A DNA stretch of 64,000 nt from Maricaulis sp. (GTDB taxonomy: Bacteria > Pseudomonadota > Alphaproteobacteria > Caulobacterales > Maricaulaceae), in NCBI RefSeq assembly GCF_017642925.1, contig NZ_JAEPOL010000003.1:1-64000 (forward strand), read 5' to 3'. Numbering within the stretch: the stretch's first letter is position 1; each line of letters starts with the position of its first letter. A program made the translations under genes and the position numbers. The notes beneath the pieces were generated by a model that saw only the letters and a program-made list of their open reading frames with translations, made no database searches and was not told the DNA's origin. This document shows positions 51,746 through 61,698 of this stretch, one piece after another.

Positions 51746-53716
51746 ATGGCGCCGCAAGAACAAGATGGACCGGACATGCAATCGGGTTTTCCCACTGCCA
51801 ACCTCCCCCGGAGCGCCGACACGGCGGCCGCGGTCGATCGCTCCGGCGCGACCGGCCGGCCGGCCGGCGATGCAGGCCGCCGTCAGGGCGACACGGACAG
51901 CACCCGCGAGAGCGCTTTCTCCGACATGGTCGAGACCGCGCGCAGTACGGAAGAGGCCCCGGTCCGCAAACCGGCAGGCCAGGCCAAAGCCGGCGAGCGC
52001 GCTGTTCCGTCCGACGCGGCCAACACCGGCAATACGGGCAATGCACCTGCCGCGGGCCATTCGGGCAATACACCCGCCTCGGGTCAGCCCGCCCCGGCAC
52101 CTGCGACTGCGACCGACGCGCCTGCAGACGTTCAGGACGTGACTGCGACCAGCCAGAAACCGGCCCAGGGCAAGTCCGCCGAAACCGGCAGGCCCGCCGC
52201 TGCTCAACCGGCTGTGCAGCAGACCGCCGCCCAGCCGACGGCTCAGCCCGCGCAAGCCGCTTCGGCGGTGCCCCCCGGAACTGCACCCGCGACCGCCGCA
52301 CCAGGCAACACGGCTGTGCCCGCACCGGCAGCAGACGGTGCCGCGCAAGCACCGGACAGCACAACAGCCGAGGCTACCCGCGCTGCCCCCGCTTCCGCGA
52401 ACACCCAGAGCAGCACATCCGCAAAGTCCGCGACCGCAGCTCCGGTACAGAATACCGGCCGGGCGACGGCTCCCACCGTTACGAACCCGGCATCGAACAG
52501 CACGCCGGGATCGCAGCCAGGCGCCGATGCACCTGACCTCGCCACCGAACCTGCCAAGCAGGCCTCTACCGCCAAGACCACGGACACTGCCAGCAAGACC
52601 GCCAACACGGCTCCGTCAGCTTCGCCCACACCGGACGCATCCGGCACCAGGCCGGACAAGCCGGCCCAGACAGCCAATGCAGGCACGCAGACGGCCATGC
52701 CCGCCCAGCCGGATGCCACGTCTCCGGCTGCATCGGAAAATGCCGCGGCGTCGTCAGGCTCAGCCAAGACTTCGGCCATGCCGACCGGCGCTCAAAGCCA
52801 GGCCGCCACGGCCGGGGCCACTACCGCCGCCGCCACAGCAGCAACGGCCAATGCAATGCCGCAGCAGCAAACCGGACAGGCACCGGCCCCGCTGCGCGAG
52901 ACGTCGCACCGTCCGGCTATCCTGGAAACCGGCGGCAATTCGGCATCCGCCAAGTCGTCGAACGGCAAGTCCGCGACTGTGGCAGGCCAGCAGGTTCCGG
53001 CCACGCCAACCGGACAGGGCTCCGTCCAGTCAAATGCGACAGCGGAGGGCAGCAATGTTACGTCTATGTCGCCGCAACGTGACCCGAATGCACTGGCTAT
53101 GTCACCGCTGATGCAGGCTCTCGCCCAGCCTGCAGGAGGCGCTGACCAAGCCCCGGTCCAGCCGCTCGAGATCGACGCTGACGCCGCACAATCCGATGCC
53201 GAGATCCAGCTGAACCGCACCGGCGATGTCCGCGCATCCGTCGATCGGGCCGGCGCCAGTCTGCCGCGCTTTGCGCCGCATACCGCCCAGCATCTGGCCG
53301 GACAGATCACGCGCCAGTTCAACAATGGCCAGCGCGTCTTCGACATCCGTCTCGACCCGGCCGAGCTCGGCAAGGTGGATGTGCGCCTGGAACTGCGGGC
53401 CGACAATCGCGTCCACGCTGTTCTATCCGCGGAACGCCCTGAAACGCTTGCGGAACTGCAACGCGCCGCGCGGGATCTGGAACGCAGCCTCAATGAGGCA
53501 GGCCTGGAACTGGCCGAAGAGGGTCTGACATTCCAGCTGCGCGATGAAGGCGGTGACACGCCGGGTTCGCAGCGCGACCCGTCGGCAACCACCATGCCGA
53601 TCTTTGCCGAAGGCGGCGAGATCGGGCTGACCGACGAGGCCACGGCGCCGATCGTCCAGCAATCGAAATACGGTTTCCTGCTGTCCCGCCGGAGCGGCGT
53701 GGACATGCGGGTGTAA
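51746..53716 (+). CDS. fliK: Flagellar hook-length control protein
   Basis: The 656-residue secreted ruler protein controls hook length and switches export specificity. Residues ~30-470 are low complexity, rich in Ala, Pro, Thr, Gln and Gly, and probably disordered. The conserved C-terminal domain (about 510-600) has LAGQITRQFNNGQRVFDIRL, PAELGKVDVRLELRADNRVH and ERPETLAELQRAARDLERSL. ATG 51746 is used because the predicted transcript begins about 15 bases before it, though ATG 51776 is also possible and neither has a strong ribosome site. It is first in fliK-flgD-flgE. Confidence 0.92.
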   Translation: MAPQEQDGPDMQSGFPTANLPRSADTAAAVDRSGATGRPAGDAGRRQGDTDSTRESAFSDMVETARSTEEAPVRKPAGQAKAGERAVPSDAANTGNTGNAPAAGHSGNTPASGQPAPAPATATDAPADVQDVTATSQKPAQGKSAETGRPAAAQPAVQQTAAQPTAQPAQAASAVPPGTAPATAAPGNTAVPAPAADGAAQAPDSTTAEATRAAPASANTQSSTSAKSATAAPVQNTGRATAPTVTNPASNSTPGSQPGADAPDLATEPAKQASTAKTTDTASKTANTAPSASPTPDASGTRPDKPAQTANAGTQTAMPAQPDATSPAASENAAASSGSAKTSAMPTGAQSQAATAGATTAAATAATANAMPQQQTGQAPAPLRETSHRPAILETGGNSASAKSSNGKSATVAGQQVPATPTGQGSVQSNATAEGSNVTSMSPQRDPNALAMSPLMQALAQPAGGADQAPVQPLEIDADAAQSDAEIQLNRTGDVRASVDRAGASLPRFAPHTAQHLAGQITRQFNNGQRVFDIRLDPAELGKVDVRLELRADNRVHAVLSAERPETLAELQRAARDLERSLNEAGLELAEEGLTFQLRDEGGDTPGSQRDPSATTMPIFAEGGEIGLTDEATAPIVQQSKYGFLLSRRSGVDMRV

Positions 53717-53729
53717 GGGAGACGCGAGA

Positions 53730-54425
53730 ATGACCGAAGTCACGAGTGCGACCCAGTCAAGCCCTTCGCTTGTCAATTCGCGCACAGGCCTCGCCGACAA
53801 TTTCGAGATGTTCCTCACCCTGCTCACCGAGCAGATGAAGAACCAGGATCCGCTGAATCCGCTGGATTCAACCCAGTTCGTGAACCAGCTGGTCGATTTC
53901 TCGAGCGTGGAACAGCAGATCGCCCAGAACCAGAATCTGGAGAGCCTGCTGATCCTGCAATCGGCCGCCGCCCAGGCGAACTCGGTCGGCTATATCGGCC
54001 GTGTCGCCATGGCCGACACACCTATGGCCTACATGGAAAATGGCAGCGCCAACTGGGAGTACATCCTGCCCGACGACGCCGAGTCCGTGACGCTGGTCGT
54101 CAAACAGGGCGAACGTATCGTTGCCCGCTCGACCGGCGAAGTGACGGCCGGTTCCCACGAATTCGAATGGGACGGCAAGAGCGAAAACGGTGCCGATCTG
54201 GAAGAAGGCGTCTACACGCTGGACGTGATCGCCACGAATGCCGATGGCGAAAGCATCACCGCCGAAATCCGCGCATCGGGCCGTGTAACGGGTGTCGACA
54301 TGTCCGGTAGCGAAGTGATCGTCCAGATGGGCAATATCAGCGTCCCGCTCTCCTCCATCCTGGCCGTTCGTGAAGCCGGGGCGGGAGGTGTCGAGGACAA
54401 TCCCTATCTGGAACCGACTGAATAG
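53730..54425 (+). CDS. flgD: Flagellar hook assembly scaffolding protein
   Basis: The 231-residue hook cap protein is read from ATG 53730, 13 bases after fliK. It contains FEMFLTLLTEQMKNQDPLNPLDSTQFVNQLVDF, the conserved N-terminal FlgD motif. A C-terminal Tudor/FnIII-like part includes HEFEWDGKSENGADLEEGVYTL. It caps the growing hook and is discarded afterwards. It is the second gene of the operon. Confidence 0.95.
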   Translation: MTEVTSATQSSPSLVNSRTGLADNFEMFLTLLTEQMKNQDPLNPLDSTQFVNQLVDFSSVEQQIAQNQNLESLLILQSAAAQANSVGYIGRVAMADTPMAYMENGSANWEYILPDDAESVTLVVKQGERIVARSTGEVTAGSHEFEWDGKSENGADLEEGVYTLDVIATNADGESITAEIRASGRVTGVDMSGSEVIVQMGNISVPLSSILAVREAGAGGVEDNPYLEPTE

Positions 54426-54521
54426 AGCAGGCCCGCCGGCCTGACGGGCCGCCAGAAGGCAGCCCCAACCAACGCAGCAGAAAGCTCCAAACAAGAACCA
54501 AGTACGCAAGGAGCATGCACT

Positions 54522-55913
54522 ATGAGCATCAATTCCGCGCTTTTGGCCGGCGCTTCCGGCCTCATTGCCAATTCAAGCGCGCTTGCCGCGATTTCGGACA
54601 ACATCTCCAACGTCAACACGATCGGCTACAAGCGCGCCAATTCCGTGTTCACGCCGCTTTATGATGGTGGCGGCAACTCTGCCAGCTCGCGCTATACCGC
54701 AGCCGGCGTGAATTCGGTTGCACGTCTGGCGATTTCCGAAGGCGGCCTGCTGCAACCCGGCACCACCAGCACCGACCTGGCCATCGCCGGCCGCGGCTTC
54801 TTCGTGGTGCGCGAAACCCCCAATGCCGACTCGAACGATACGGTTGCGTTTACCCGATCTGGCCGTTTCCTGCCGGACGAAAATGGTTATCTGAAGAATG
54901 ACGCCGGCATGTATCTGGCTGGCTGGCCCGTCGCGTCAGACGGCTCGGTGACAGCCAACCCGTCGGATCTGAACAATCTGGAGACAATCAACCTGTCATC
55001 CATCGGGGGCGCCGCTGAAGCATCGACGACGATGTCATTCAACGCCAACCTCTACCAGCGCCAGGCCGTTTCAGCAGACGAAGCGACCTACGACCCGACA
55101 ATCAGCGCCAACAACATGGCATCGGGTAATGTCACGCCGGACTTCCAGCGCTCCATTCCCTTCTATGACAGTGTTGGCGGCGTCCGCACGCTGACCATCT
55201 CCATGCTGAAAAGCGCAACGACGAATGAATGGCATGCCGAAGTTCACATGTCGCCGGCCTCCGACGTGACGACCGGCGCCGGCCTTGTCGACGGCCAGCT
55301 GCTGACGGGCACAGTTGCGTTTGACGAGAATGGCCGCCTTGACGTCGCCAATACCACGCTGCCGACCTCGCTCGACTTCCTGGCATCGAGCAACGTCGCG
55401 GCCCTCGGTGCCAACCAATTCCAGTGGGCGGCATCGACCGGTATCGACGCCCAGTCCATCGCCCTGGATTTCGGTGGCGCGAACTCGGCCGGCGGCTTCA
55501 CCCAGTATGACAGCCCGTCCAACCTGGGTTCGACCAATGTGAACGGCTCTGCATTCGGGAACTTCGCCAGTGTCGATGTGGACGAGGACGGCTTCGTCTT
55601 CGCAAAGTTCACAAACGGGATCGTCCGCAAGATCTACCAGATTCCGGTCGCGACCTTCACGAATCCGGATGGACTGGAAGCGCAGTCCGGCGGCACATTT
55701 ACCGTTACTCCCGAATCCGGAGCCTACACCCTGACGCGTCCGGGTCTGGGAACGGCCGGCAATATCGCCTCCTCGACGCTGGAAAGCTCCAACGTCGATC
55801 TGGCAACCGAGTTCACCAGCCTGATCACGACTCAGCGCGCCTACTCCGCATCGTCGAAGATCATCACCACGGCTGACGAGATGCTGGACGAGGCGATCCG
55901 GATGAAGCGCTAG
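54522..55913 (+). CDS. flgE: Flagellar hook protein
   Basis: The 463-residue hook subunit has an N-terminal rod motif SINSALLAGASGLIANSSALAAISDNISNVNTIGYKR and a C-terminal LTTQRAYSASSKIITTADEMLDEAI, the paired helices of axial proteins, with GLLQPGTTSTDLAIAGRGFFVV in the D0/D1 region. The 96-base leader contains a small hairpin GGCCCG-N9-CGGGCC (54430-54450) and a good AAGGAG ribosome site. It ends the operon and is followed by an excellent intrinsic terminator. Confidence 0.96.
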   Translation: MSINSALLAGASGLIANSSALAAISDNISNVNTIGYKRANSVFTPLYDGGGNSASSRYTAAGVNSVARLAISEGGLLQPGTTSTDLAIAGRGFFVVRETPNADSNDTVAFTRSGRFLPDENGYLKNDAGMYLAGWPVASDGSVTANPSDLNNLETINLSSIGGAAEASTTMSFNANLYQRQAVSADEATYDPTISANNMASGNVTPDFQRSIPFYDSVGGVRTLTISMLKSATTNEWHAEVHMSPASDVTTGAGLVDGQLLTGTVAFDENGRLDVANTTLPTSLDFLASSNVAALGANQFQWAASTGIDAQSIALDFGGANSAGGFTQYDSPSNLGSTNVNGSAFGNFASVDVDEDGFVFAKFTNGIVRKIYQIPVATFTNPDGLEAQSGGTFTVTPESGAYTLTRPGLGTAGNIASSTLESSNVDLATEFTSLITTQRAYSASSKIITTADEMLDEAIRMKR

Positions 55914-55940
55914 AGGCCGCTCTGATCCCCAGAATGGTCT

Positions 55941-55974
55941 GAAGGGGGCGCCTCGGGCGCCCCCTTCTTTTTTT
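55941..55974 (+). terminator. Strong intrinsic terminator after flgE
   Basis: GAAGGGGGCGCC (55941-55952) and GGCGCCCCCTTC (55956-55967) form a perfect 12-bp stem with a 3-base loop, followed by seven Ts (55968-55974). It ends the fliK-flgD-flgE transcript. Confidence 0.97.
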
Positions 55975-56030
55975 GCCGCCTGAGGGGCATGCCGCGGTCT
56001 GCCAATTCGACACAAATTCTATCGAGTGCC

Positions 56031-56045
56031 TTAAACACAAATTTA
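56031..56045 (+). promoter_or_regulatory. CtrA box upstream of sciP
   Basis: TTAA-ACACAAA-TTTA follows the CtrA consensus TTAA-N7-TTAA(C), with one mismatch in the second half-site, continuing CC. It lies 74 bases before the sciP start. Inference: sciP is CtrA-activated here as in Caulobacter. Confidence 0.65.
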
Positions 56046-56118
56046 CCCAGCGGTTTAGGTGGATGTTAAAGGGCGCTGTGTAGGGTGACCCTACAAACAA
56101 GAACAACGGGGGTCGGAC

Positions 56119-56388
56119 ATGCAGCCGCGCCTTAAAAAAGAAAATTATGTCATTGGACCGGATGGTAGCCCTCTCACCCTGGCGGACCTGCCCAAGCCGA
56201 GCACCCAGCGCTGGGTCGTTCGTCGCAAGGCTGAAGTGGTCGCGGCCGTGAGAGGTGGCCTGCTTTCGCTCGAGGACGCATGTGCACGCTATTCGCTGAC
56301 GGTCGAGGAATTCCTGGGCTGGCAGCGTTCCATCGACAAGCATGGACTGGCCGGGCTGCGCACGACGCGCCTGCAACAGTATCGCTAG
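56119..56388 (+). CDS. sciP: CtrA inhibitor SciP (DUF1153)
   Basis: The 89-residue protein is nearly the textbook SciP, a small helix-turn-helix protein that blocks CtrA-dependent transcription in swarmer cells in Caulobacter. YVIGPDGSPLTLADLPKPST opens the conserved block and RWVVRRKAEVVAAVRGGLLS continues it, followed by ACARYSLTVEEFLGWQRSID and KHGLAGLRTTRLQQY. The family occurs only in alphaproteobacteria. It sits between two flagellar clusters behind a CtrA-like box, which suggests a feedback loop: CtrA makes SciP, and SciP restrains CtrA at flagellar promoters. Confidence 0.95.
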   Translation: MQPRLKKENYVIGPDGSPLTLADLPKPSTQRWVVRRKAEVVAAVRGGLLSLEDACARYSLTVEEFLGWQRSIDKHGLAGLRTTRLQQYR

Positions 56389-56414
56389 TTGTCCCCCCTT
56401 TAACTAGCGTTTCC

Positions 56415-56446
56415 GAACGGCGGCCCTTCCCCCCGGGTCGCCGTTC
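56415..56446 (+). terminator. Hairpin downstream of sciP
   Basis: GAACGGCG (56415-56422) pairs with CGCCGTTC (56439-56446), with a further CCC/GGG inside. It has no T run, so it may act as a weak terminator. Confidence 0.5.
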
Positions 56447-56522
56447 AACATGTCAATTGCACATCGTGATTGTGTGCTCTGCCTGGTCTCGACGGGTGGA
56501 GTGCATTTCCTATTAAGCGTCA

Positions 56523-56537
56523 TTAAACCCTCGTTTA
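56523..56537 (+). promoter_or_regulatory. CtrA box upstream of fliF
   Basis: TTAA-ACCCTCG-TTTA continues C, matching TTAA-N7-TTAAC except for one base in the second half. It is 38 bases before the fliF ATG. Another TTAA at 56513-56516 (six-base spacing to the first) may help. The fliF operon is a class II, CtrA-controlled flagellar operon in Caulobacter. Confidence 0.65.
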
Positions 56538-56574
56538 CGAGACCGGTAGGAAAATTCTGCCCAGTGCTTCGCTG

Positions 56575-58221
56575 ATGAAGCAGGGACGTAAGGCAGGATT
56601 CTCCGTGAACGCTCTACTCGACCAGTTCAAGGCTTTTGGCGCCGGGCGCCTGACCGCCATCTTCGGTCTCGCCGTGGGTGTGGCCGCGGCGCTTGTCTAT
56701 TTTTCCGGCGCCGTTGGCGGTGGCAGCCAGTCGCTCCTGTATTCGGGTCTCGACCCGGCGGAAGCAGCATCCACCAGCCAACTGCTCGACCAGGCGAACA
56801 TCGCCTATGAAATCCGTGAAGGCGGCACCGCCATCTATGTCGACACGGCCCAGGTTGACGAGGCCCGCGTGCGGGTCGCGTCCTCCGGCCCCCTGTCCGG
56901 CGCCTCGGTCGGCTACGAGATTTTCGACCGCCAGGACAATTTCGGCCAGACCAGTTTTGTCCAGAACCTGAACGCCAAACGCGCGCTGGAAGGCGAGCTG
57001 GCGCGCACGATCCAGTCCATGGCCTTTGTCGACAGTGCGCGGGTGCACCTGAACCTGCCCGAGCGCCGCCTGTTTGCCCGCGACCAGCAAGAGCCGACGG
57101 CCGCCGTTACGGTCTCCACCGGTCAGCGTCTGAACGCCGAACAGATCCGCGTGATTCGCAATATCGTCGCCTCCGGCGCCGGCCTCGAGCCGGGCCGGGT
57201 CGCCCTCGCCGACGATCGCGGACGCCAGCTGGCCGGCACGGTCGATGGAGAAAATGCCGGTGCGGTCTTCATGGACGAACGCCGCGGAGAAGTTGAAGCC
57301 GAACTGCGCCGCAACATTCTGGACATTGTCGAAGGCGTTGTCGGCTCCGGCGCGGCTCGCGTCCAGGTGACGGCCGACCTGAACCGTCAGAGCGTCACGC
57401 AGAGCTCCGAGACGTATGATCCGGAAGGTTCTGTCCTGCTGTCGCGCGAGCGTTCCGAAGACGTCTCCAGCGATCGCGAAGGATCCGGCAACCGTGTCTC
57501 GGCCTCCGAAAACCTGCCCGACGGCGCCAATGGCGAGACCGAAGGCGCCAGCAATGTCGCCAATCGCGAGACGTCCAGCGAAACCGTCAACTACGCCCTG
57601 TCCAGCACCACGCGGACCGAAGTTGTCGAAGCCGGCGCCATCGAACGCCTGTCTGTCGCCGTTGCCGTCGACGGTATCGTTGAAGTGCAGGAAGATGGCA
57701 CCACGGTTTGGCGCGAACGCCCGCAGGCCCAGATCGAGCAGATCGAGGCCCTCGTCCGCTCGGCCATGGGCTTCAGCGATGATCGGGGTGATGCCCTTAC
57801 GGTTCGTCAGATCGAATTCGCCCGTGGCGACCCGCTGCTGGGCACGCCCGCAAGCAGCCCGCTGTCCCTGTCGAAAGCCGACATCATGCGGGTCGCGGAA
57901 ATCATCGTCCTGTTCGTGACGGCCCTGCTGATCATCTTCCTGGTTGCGCGCCCCCTGGTCAAAGGCGCCAGCGGCGTGGCCATGCCGCAAGGCCTGGCGC
58001 TGGCTGCGGCCGGCGCCGACGCTGGACCGACGCCAATGGCACTGCCGGCCCAGGGCGAACGTCCGGCAGCCCTTCCCGCAAGCGGCGGCAACGACTCGAT
58101 CGATATCGAGAAGATCGACGGCCAGGTGAAGGCGTCCTCGCTGAAGAAAGTCGCCAACATCGTTGAATCCCATCCCGAGGAATCGATCGCGATCCTCCGT
58201 TCCTGGCTGCATGAAGGGTAA
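56575..58221 (+). CDS. fliF: Flagellar MS-ring protein
   Basis: The 548-residue basal-body ring protein has two membrane helices (about 31-50 and 443-464). Ring-building motifs are seen in [32 protein letters not shown] and [24 protein letters not shown]. The long linker has Ser/Asn/Glu-rich repeats (370s). The C-terminal cytosolic tail binds FliG. ATG 56575 is used; GTG 56605 (VNALLDQF) would also fit the family start. It is the first gene of the fliF-fliG-fliH-fliN-flbD-flhA-flhF run. Confidence 0.96.
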   Translation: MKQGRKAGFSVNALLDQFKAFGAGRLTAIFGLAVGVAAALVYFSGAVGGGSQSLLYSGLDPAEAASTSQLLDQANIAYEIREGGTAIYVDTAQVDEARVRVASSGPLSGASVGYEIFDRQDNFGQTSFVQNLNAKRALEGELARTIQSMAFVDSARVHLNLPERRLFARDQQEPTAAVTVSTGQRLNAEQIRVIRNIVASGAGLEPGRVALADDRGRQLAGTVDGENAGAVFMDERRGEVEAELRRNILDIVEGVVGSGAARVQVTADLNRQSVTQSSETYDPEGSVLLSRERSEDVSSDREGSGNRVSASENLPDGANGETEGASNVANRETSSETVNYALSSTTRTEVVEAGAIERLSVAVAVDGIVEVQEDGTTVWRERPQAQIEQIEALVRSAMGFSDDRGDALTVRQIEFARGDPLLGTPASSPLSLSKADIMRVAEIIVLFVTALLIIFLVARPLVKGASGVAMPQGLALAAAGADAGPTPMALPAQGERPAALPASGGNDSIDIEKIDGQVKASSLKKVANIVESHPEESIAILRSWLHEG

Positions 58222-58229
58222 GCCCGGCC

Positions 58230-59252
58230 ATGTCTGAGAAGCGCGCCATAGAAGATCCCGCCAGACTCACCGGCCCGGAAAAGGCTGCCGTGATGCTGCT
58301 GGCGCTCGGCGACGAGGGCGAGTCGATCTGGCAGCACCTCGACGAGGAGGAAATCCGCGAGGTTTCCCAGGCGATGTCCAATCTGGGCACCGTCACGTCG
58401 AGCGCCGTGGAAAAACTGATCGTCGACTTCGTCGGCCAGATGTCCTCCACCGGCTCGCTGATGGGCTCGTTCGAGGCCACCCAGCGGCTGCTGACCTCTT
58501 TCCTGCCTGGCGAAAAGGTCGAGGCGATCATGGAAGAGCTGCGTGGCCCGGCCGGCCGGACCATGTGGGACAAGCTGGGCAATGTGAACGAGGTGGTTCT
58601 GGCGAACTACCTGAAGAACGAATACCCGCAAACCGTCGCCGTCGTGCTGTCCAAGGTGAAGTCCGAGCATGCGTCGCGCGTTCTGGCCGCCCTGCCGGAA
58701 GATTTCGCCCTGGAAGTGGTGACCCGGATGCTGCGCATGGAGCCGGTGCAGCGCGAGATTCTCGACCGGATCGAGGAAACGCTGCGCACCGAATTCATGT
58801 CCAACCTGGCGCGCACCTCCAAACATGACAGCCACGAGATGATGGCGTCGATCTTCAACAATTTCGACCGTCAGACGGAAAACCGCTTCCTCGCCGCCCT
58901 CGAAGAGCGCAATCGCGAGAGCGCTGAGAAGATCCGCTCGCTGATGTTCGTCTTCGAAGACCTGTCCAAGCTGGACCCGGGCGGTATCCAGACGCTGATG
59001 CGTTCGATCGACAAGGACCAGTTGGGCCTGGCGCTGAAAGGCGCGTCCGACAGCCTGCGCGACCTGTTTTTCTCCAACATGTCCGAACGCGCCGCGAAGA
59101 TCATGCGCGAAGACATGGGGGCAATGGGTCCGGTGCGCCTGAAAGACGTGGACCAGGCACAACAGGCCATCGTCTCGGTGGCCAAGGATCTGGCGGCCAA
59201 GGGCGAGATCATGCTCGCCGACGGCGGCGCCGACGATGAACTGATCTACTAG
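58230..59252 (+). CDS. fliG: Flagellar motor switch protein FliG
   Basis: The 340-residue rotor protein couples torque to switching. The N-terminal domain binds FliF ([17 protein letters not shown]), and the middle domain has [20 protein letters not shown], where the usual EHPQ motif reads EYPQ. The C-terminal torque helix has charged residues in [21 protein letters not shown]. It starts eight bases after fliF. Apart from the EYPQ change the protein is ordinary. Confidence 0.96.
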   Translation: MSEKRAIEDPARLTGPEKAAVMLLALGDEGESIWQHLDEEEIREVSQAMSNLGTVTSSAVEKLIVDFVGQMSSTGSLMGSFEATQRLLTSFLPGEKVEAIMEELRGPAGRTMWDKLGNVNEVVLANYLKNEYPQTVAVVLSKVKSEHASRVLAALPEDFALEVVTRMLRMEPVQREILDRIEETLRTEFMSNLARTSKHDSHEMMASIFNNFDRQTENRFLAALEERNRESAEKIRSLMFVFEDLSKLDPGGIQTLMRSIDKDQLGLALKGASDSLRDLFFSNMSERAAKIMREDMGAMGPVRLKDVDQAQQAIVSVAKDLAAKGEIMLADGGADDELIY

Positions 59253-59266
59253 GGAGCGGACGAACG

Positions 59267-59917
59267 ATGAATCCTGTCAAATTCGACTTCGATACCGAGT
59301 TCGACCGCAATGGCGAAATCCTGCGCGAAGGAGAAAGCTACAAGCGCTTCTTCACCCAGGACGATGTCGACGCGGCCCGCATGTGGGGCGTCGAGGAAGG
59401 CCGTGAGATGGAGGAAGGCCGCTGCGCCGACGCGCTGCAGGCCATCGCCTCCCAGATGCAGCTGATCCTGTCGCGTCTGGCCCATGAATCGGAGGCCCTG
59501 CGCCATGAGGCTGCCGGCTTGGCTGTGTCGGCCGCCCGCAAGATCGCCGGTGAAGCCCTGTCGGCTTACCCCCTTGAGACCATCGACAGCCTGGCGCGTG
59601 AAACCGTCCAGGATCTGCGGTCCGAGCCGCGCCTGTCCGTACGGTGCGCAGCCGAACTCGTCGAGGACCTGTCGGATCGCCTCGAAGCGACCGCCCGCGA
59701 TGCGGGGTTTGAAGGCGCGATCTCGGTGCGCGGCGATGCCGGCATGCGCAGCGCCGATGTCCGCATGGAATGGGGCGCCGGCGCGGTCCAGCGCAGCGCC
59801 GAGGAAATCGAAGCGCGGCTCAACGATGTGGTGGCCCGCTGGCTCGCAGCGGGCCCCAGTGAAGATGACAGCACCGACGGCGTTTCCGGCCAATCGGCCG
59901 GCGCGTCTGCTGCTTGA
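59267..59917 (+). CDS. fliH: Flagellar assembly protein FliH (FlbE)
   Basis: The 216-residue protein is a regulator of the flagellar export ATPase. Heptad-like helices dominate (VEEGREMEEGRCADALQAIA, QMQLILSRLAHESEALRHEA). In Caulobacter the gene at this place is called flbE. The C-terminal ~70 residues are Glu-rich and would be the FliI-binding stalk. It is 14 bases after fliG, and fliN starts 11 bases after its stop. Confidence 0.85.
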   Translation: MNPVKFDFDTEFDRNGEILREGESYKRFFTQDDVDAARMWGVEEGREMEEGRCADALQAIASQMQLILSRLAHESEALRHEAAGLAVSAARKIAGEALSAYPLETIDSLARETVQDLRSEPRLSVRCAAELVEDLSDRLEATARDAGFEGAISVRGDAGMRSADVRMEWGAGAVQRSAEEIEARLNDVVARWLAAGPSEDDSTDGVSGQSAGASAA

Positions 59918-59928
59918 AGGAGGCCAGA

Positions 59929-60291
59929 ATGGCTGACGAAAACAATTTCGACCTGCCTGATCTGGGCAATGACGCGCAGCAGGTACCGGCGACGGCGCCC
60001 GCGCCGAAAGCCGACCAGATGCTGGAAGACGATGCGAAAAACGCCGCCGATCTGGCGCCGGTTTTCGATGTCCCGGTCAACATCTCGGCGGTGCTGGGCA
60101 AGGCCCATATCGACGTGAACTCGCTTCTCAAGCTCACCTCCGGATCGGTGGTCGAGCTGGACCGCAAGATCGGCGAAGCGATCGACATCTACGTCAACAA
60201 CCGGCTGGTGGCCCGCGGCGAAGTCGTCGTGGTCGACGACCGGCTCGGCGTGACCATGACGGAAATCATCAAGGACGGGGACGCGGCCTAG
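59929..60291 (+). CDS. fliN: Flagellar motor switch protein FliN
   Basis: The 120-residue switch protein starts at ATG 59929 after a strong AAGGAGG; the open frame begins at TTG 59914, which is not used. The SpoA domain is clear: VPVNISAVLGKAHIDVNSLLKLTSGSVVELDRKIGEAIDIYVNNRLVARGEVVVVDDRLGVTMTEI is spread over residues 48-117 (motif segments given, not full sequence). A Pro/Ala-rich N-terminal tail precedes it. It forms the bottom of the C-ring. Confidence 0.95.
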   Translation: MADENNFDLPDLGNDAQQVPATAPAPKADQMLEDDAKNAADLAPVFDVPVNISAVLGKAHIDVNSLLKLTSGSVVELDRKIGEAIDIYVNNRLVARGEVVVVDDRLGVTMTEIIKDGDAA

Positions 60292-60315
60292 GCCGCCTGA
60301 GGACGGAGTAACACC

Positions 60316-61686
<1,371 letters not shown>

Positions 61687-61698
61687 TTGGACTAGATC

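Noticed and set aside
56513-56526. TTAA-N6-TTAA upstream of fliF as the CtrA box
   Set aside because: The spacing is six rather than seven; the neighbouring TTAA-N7-TTTA at 56523-56537 is the better candidate.
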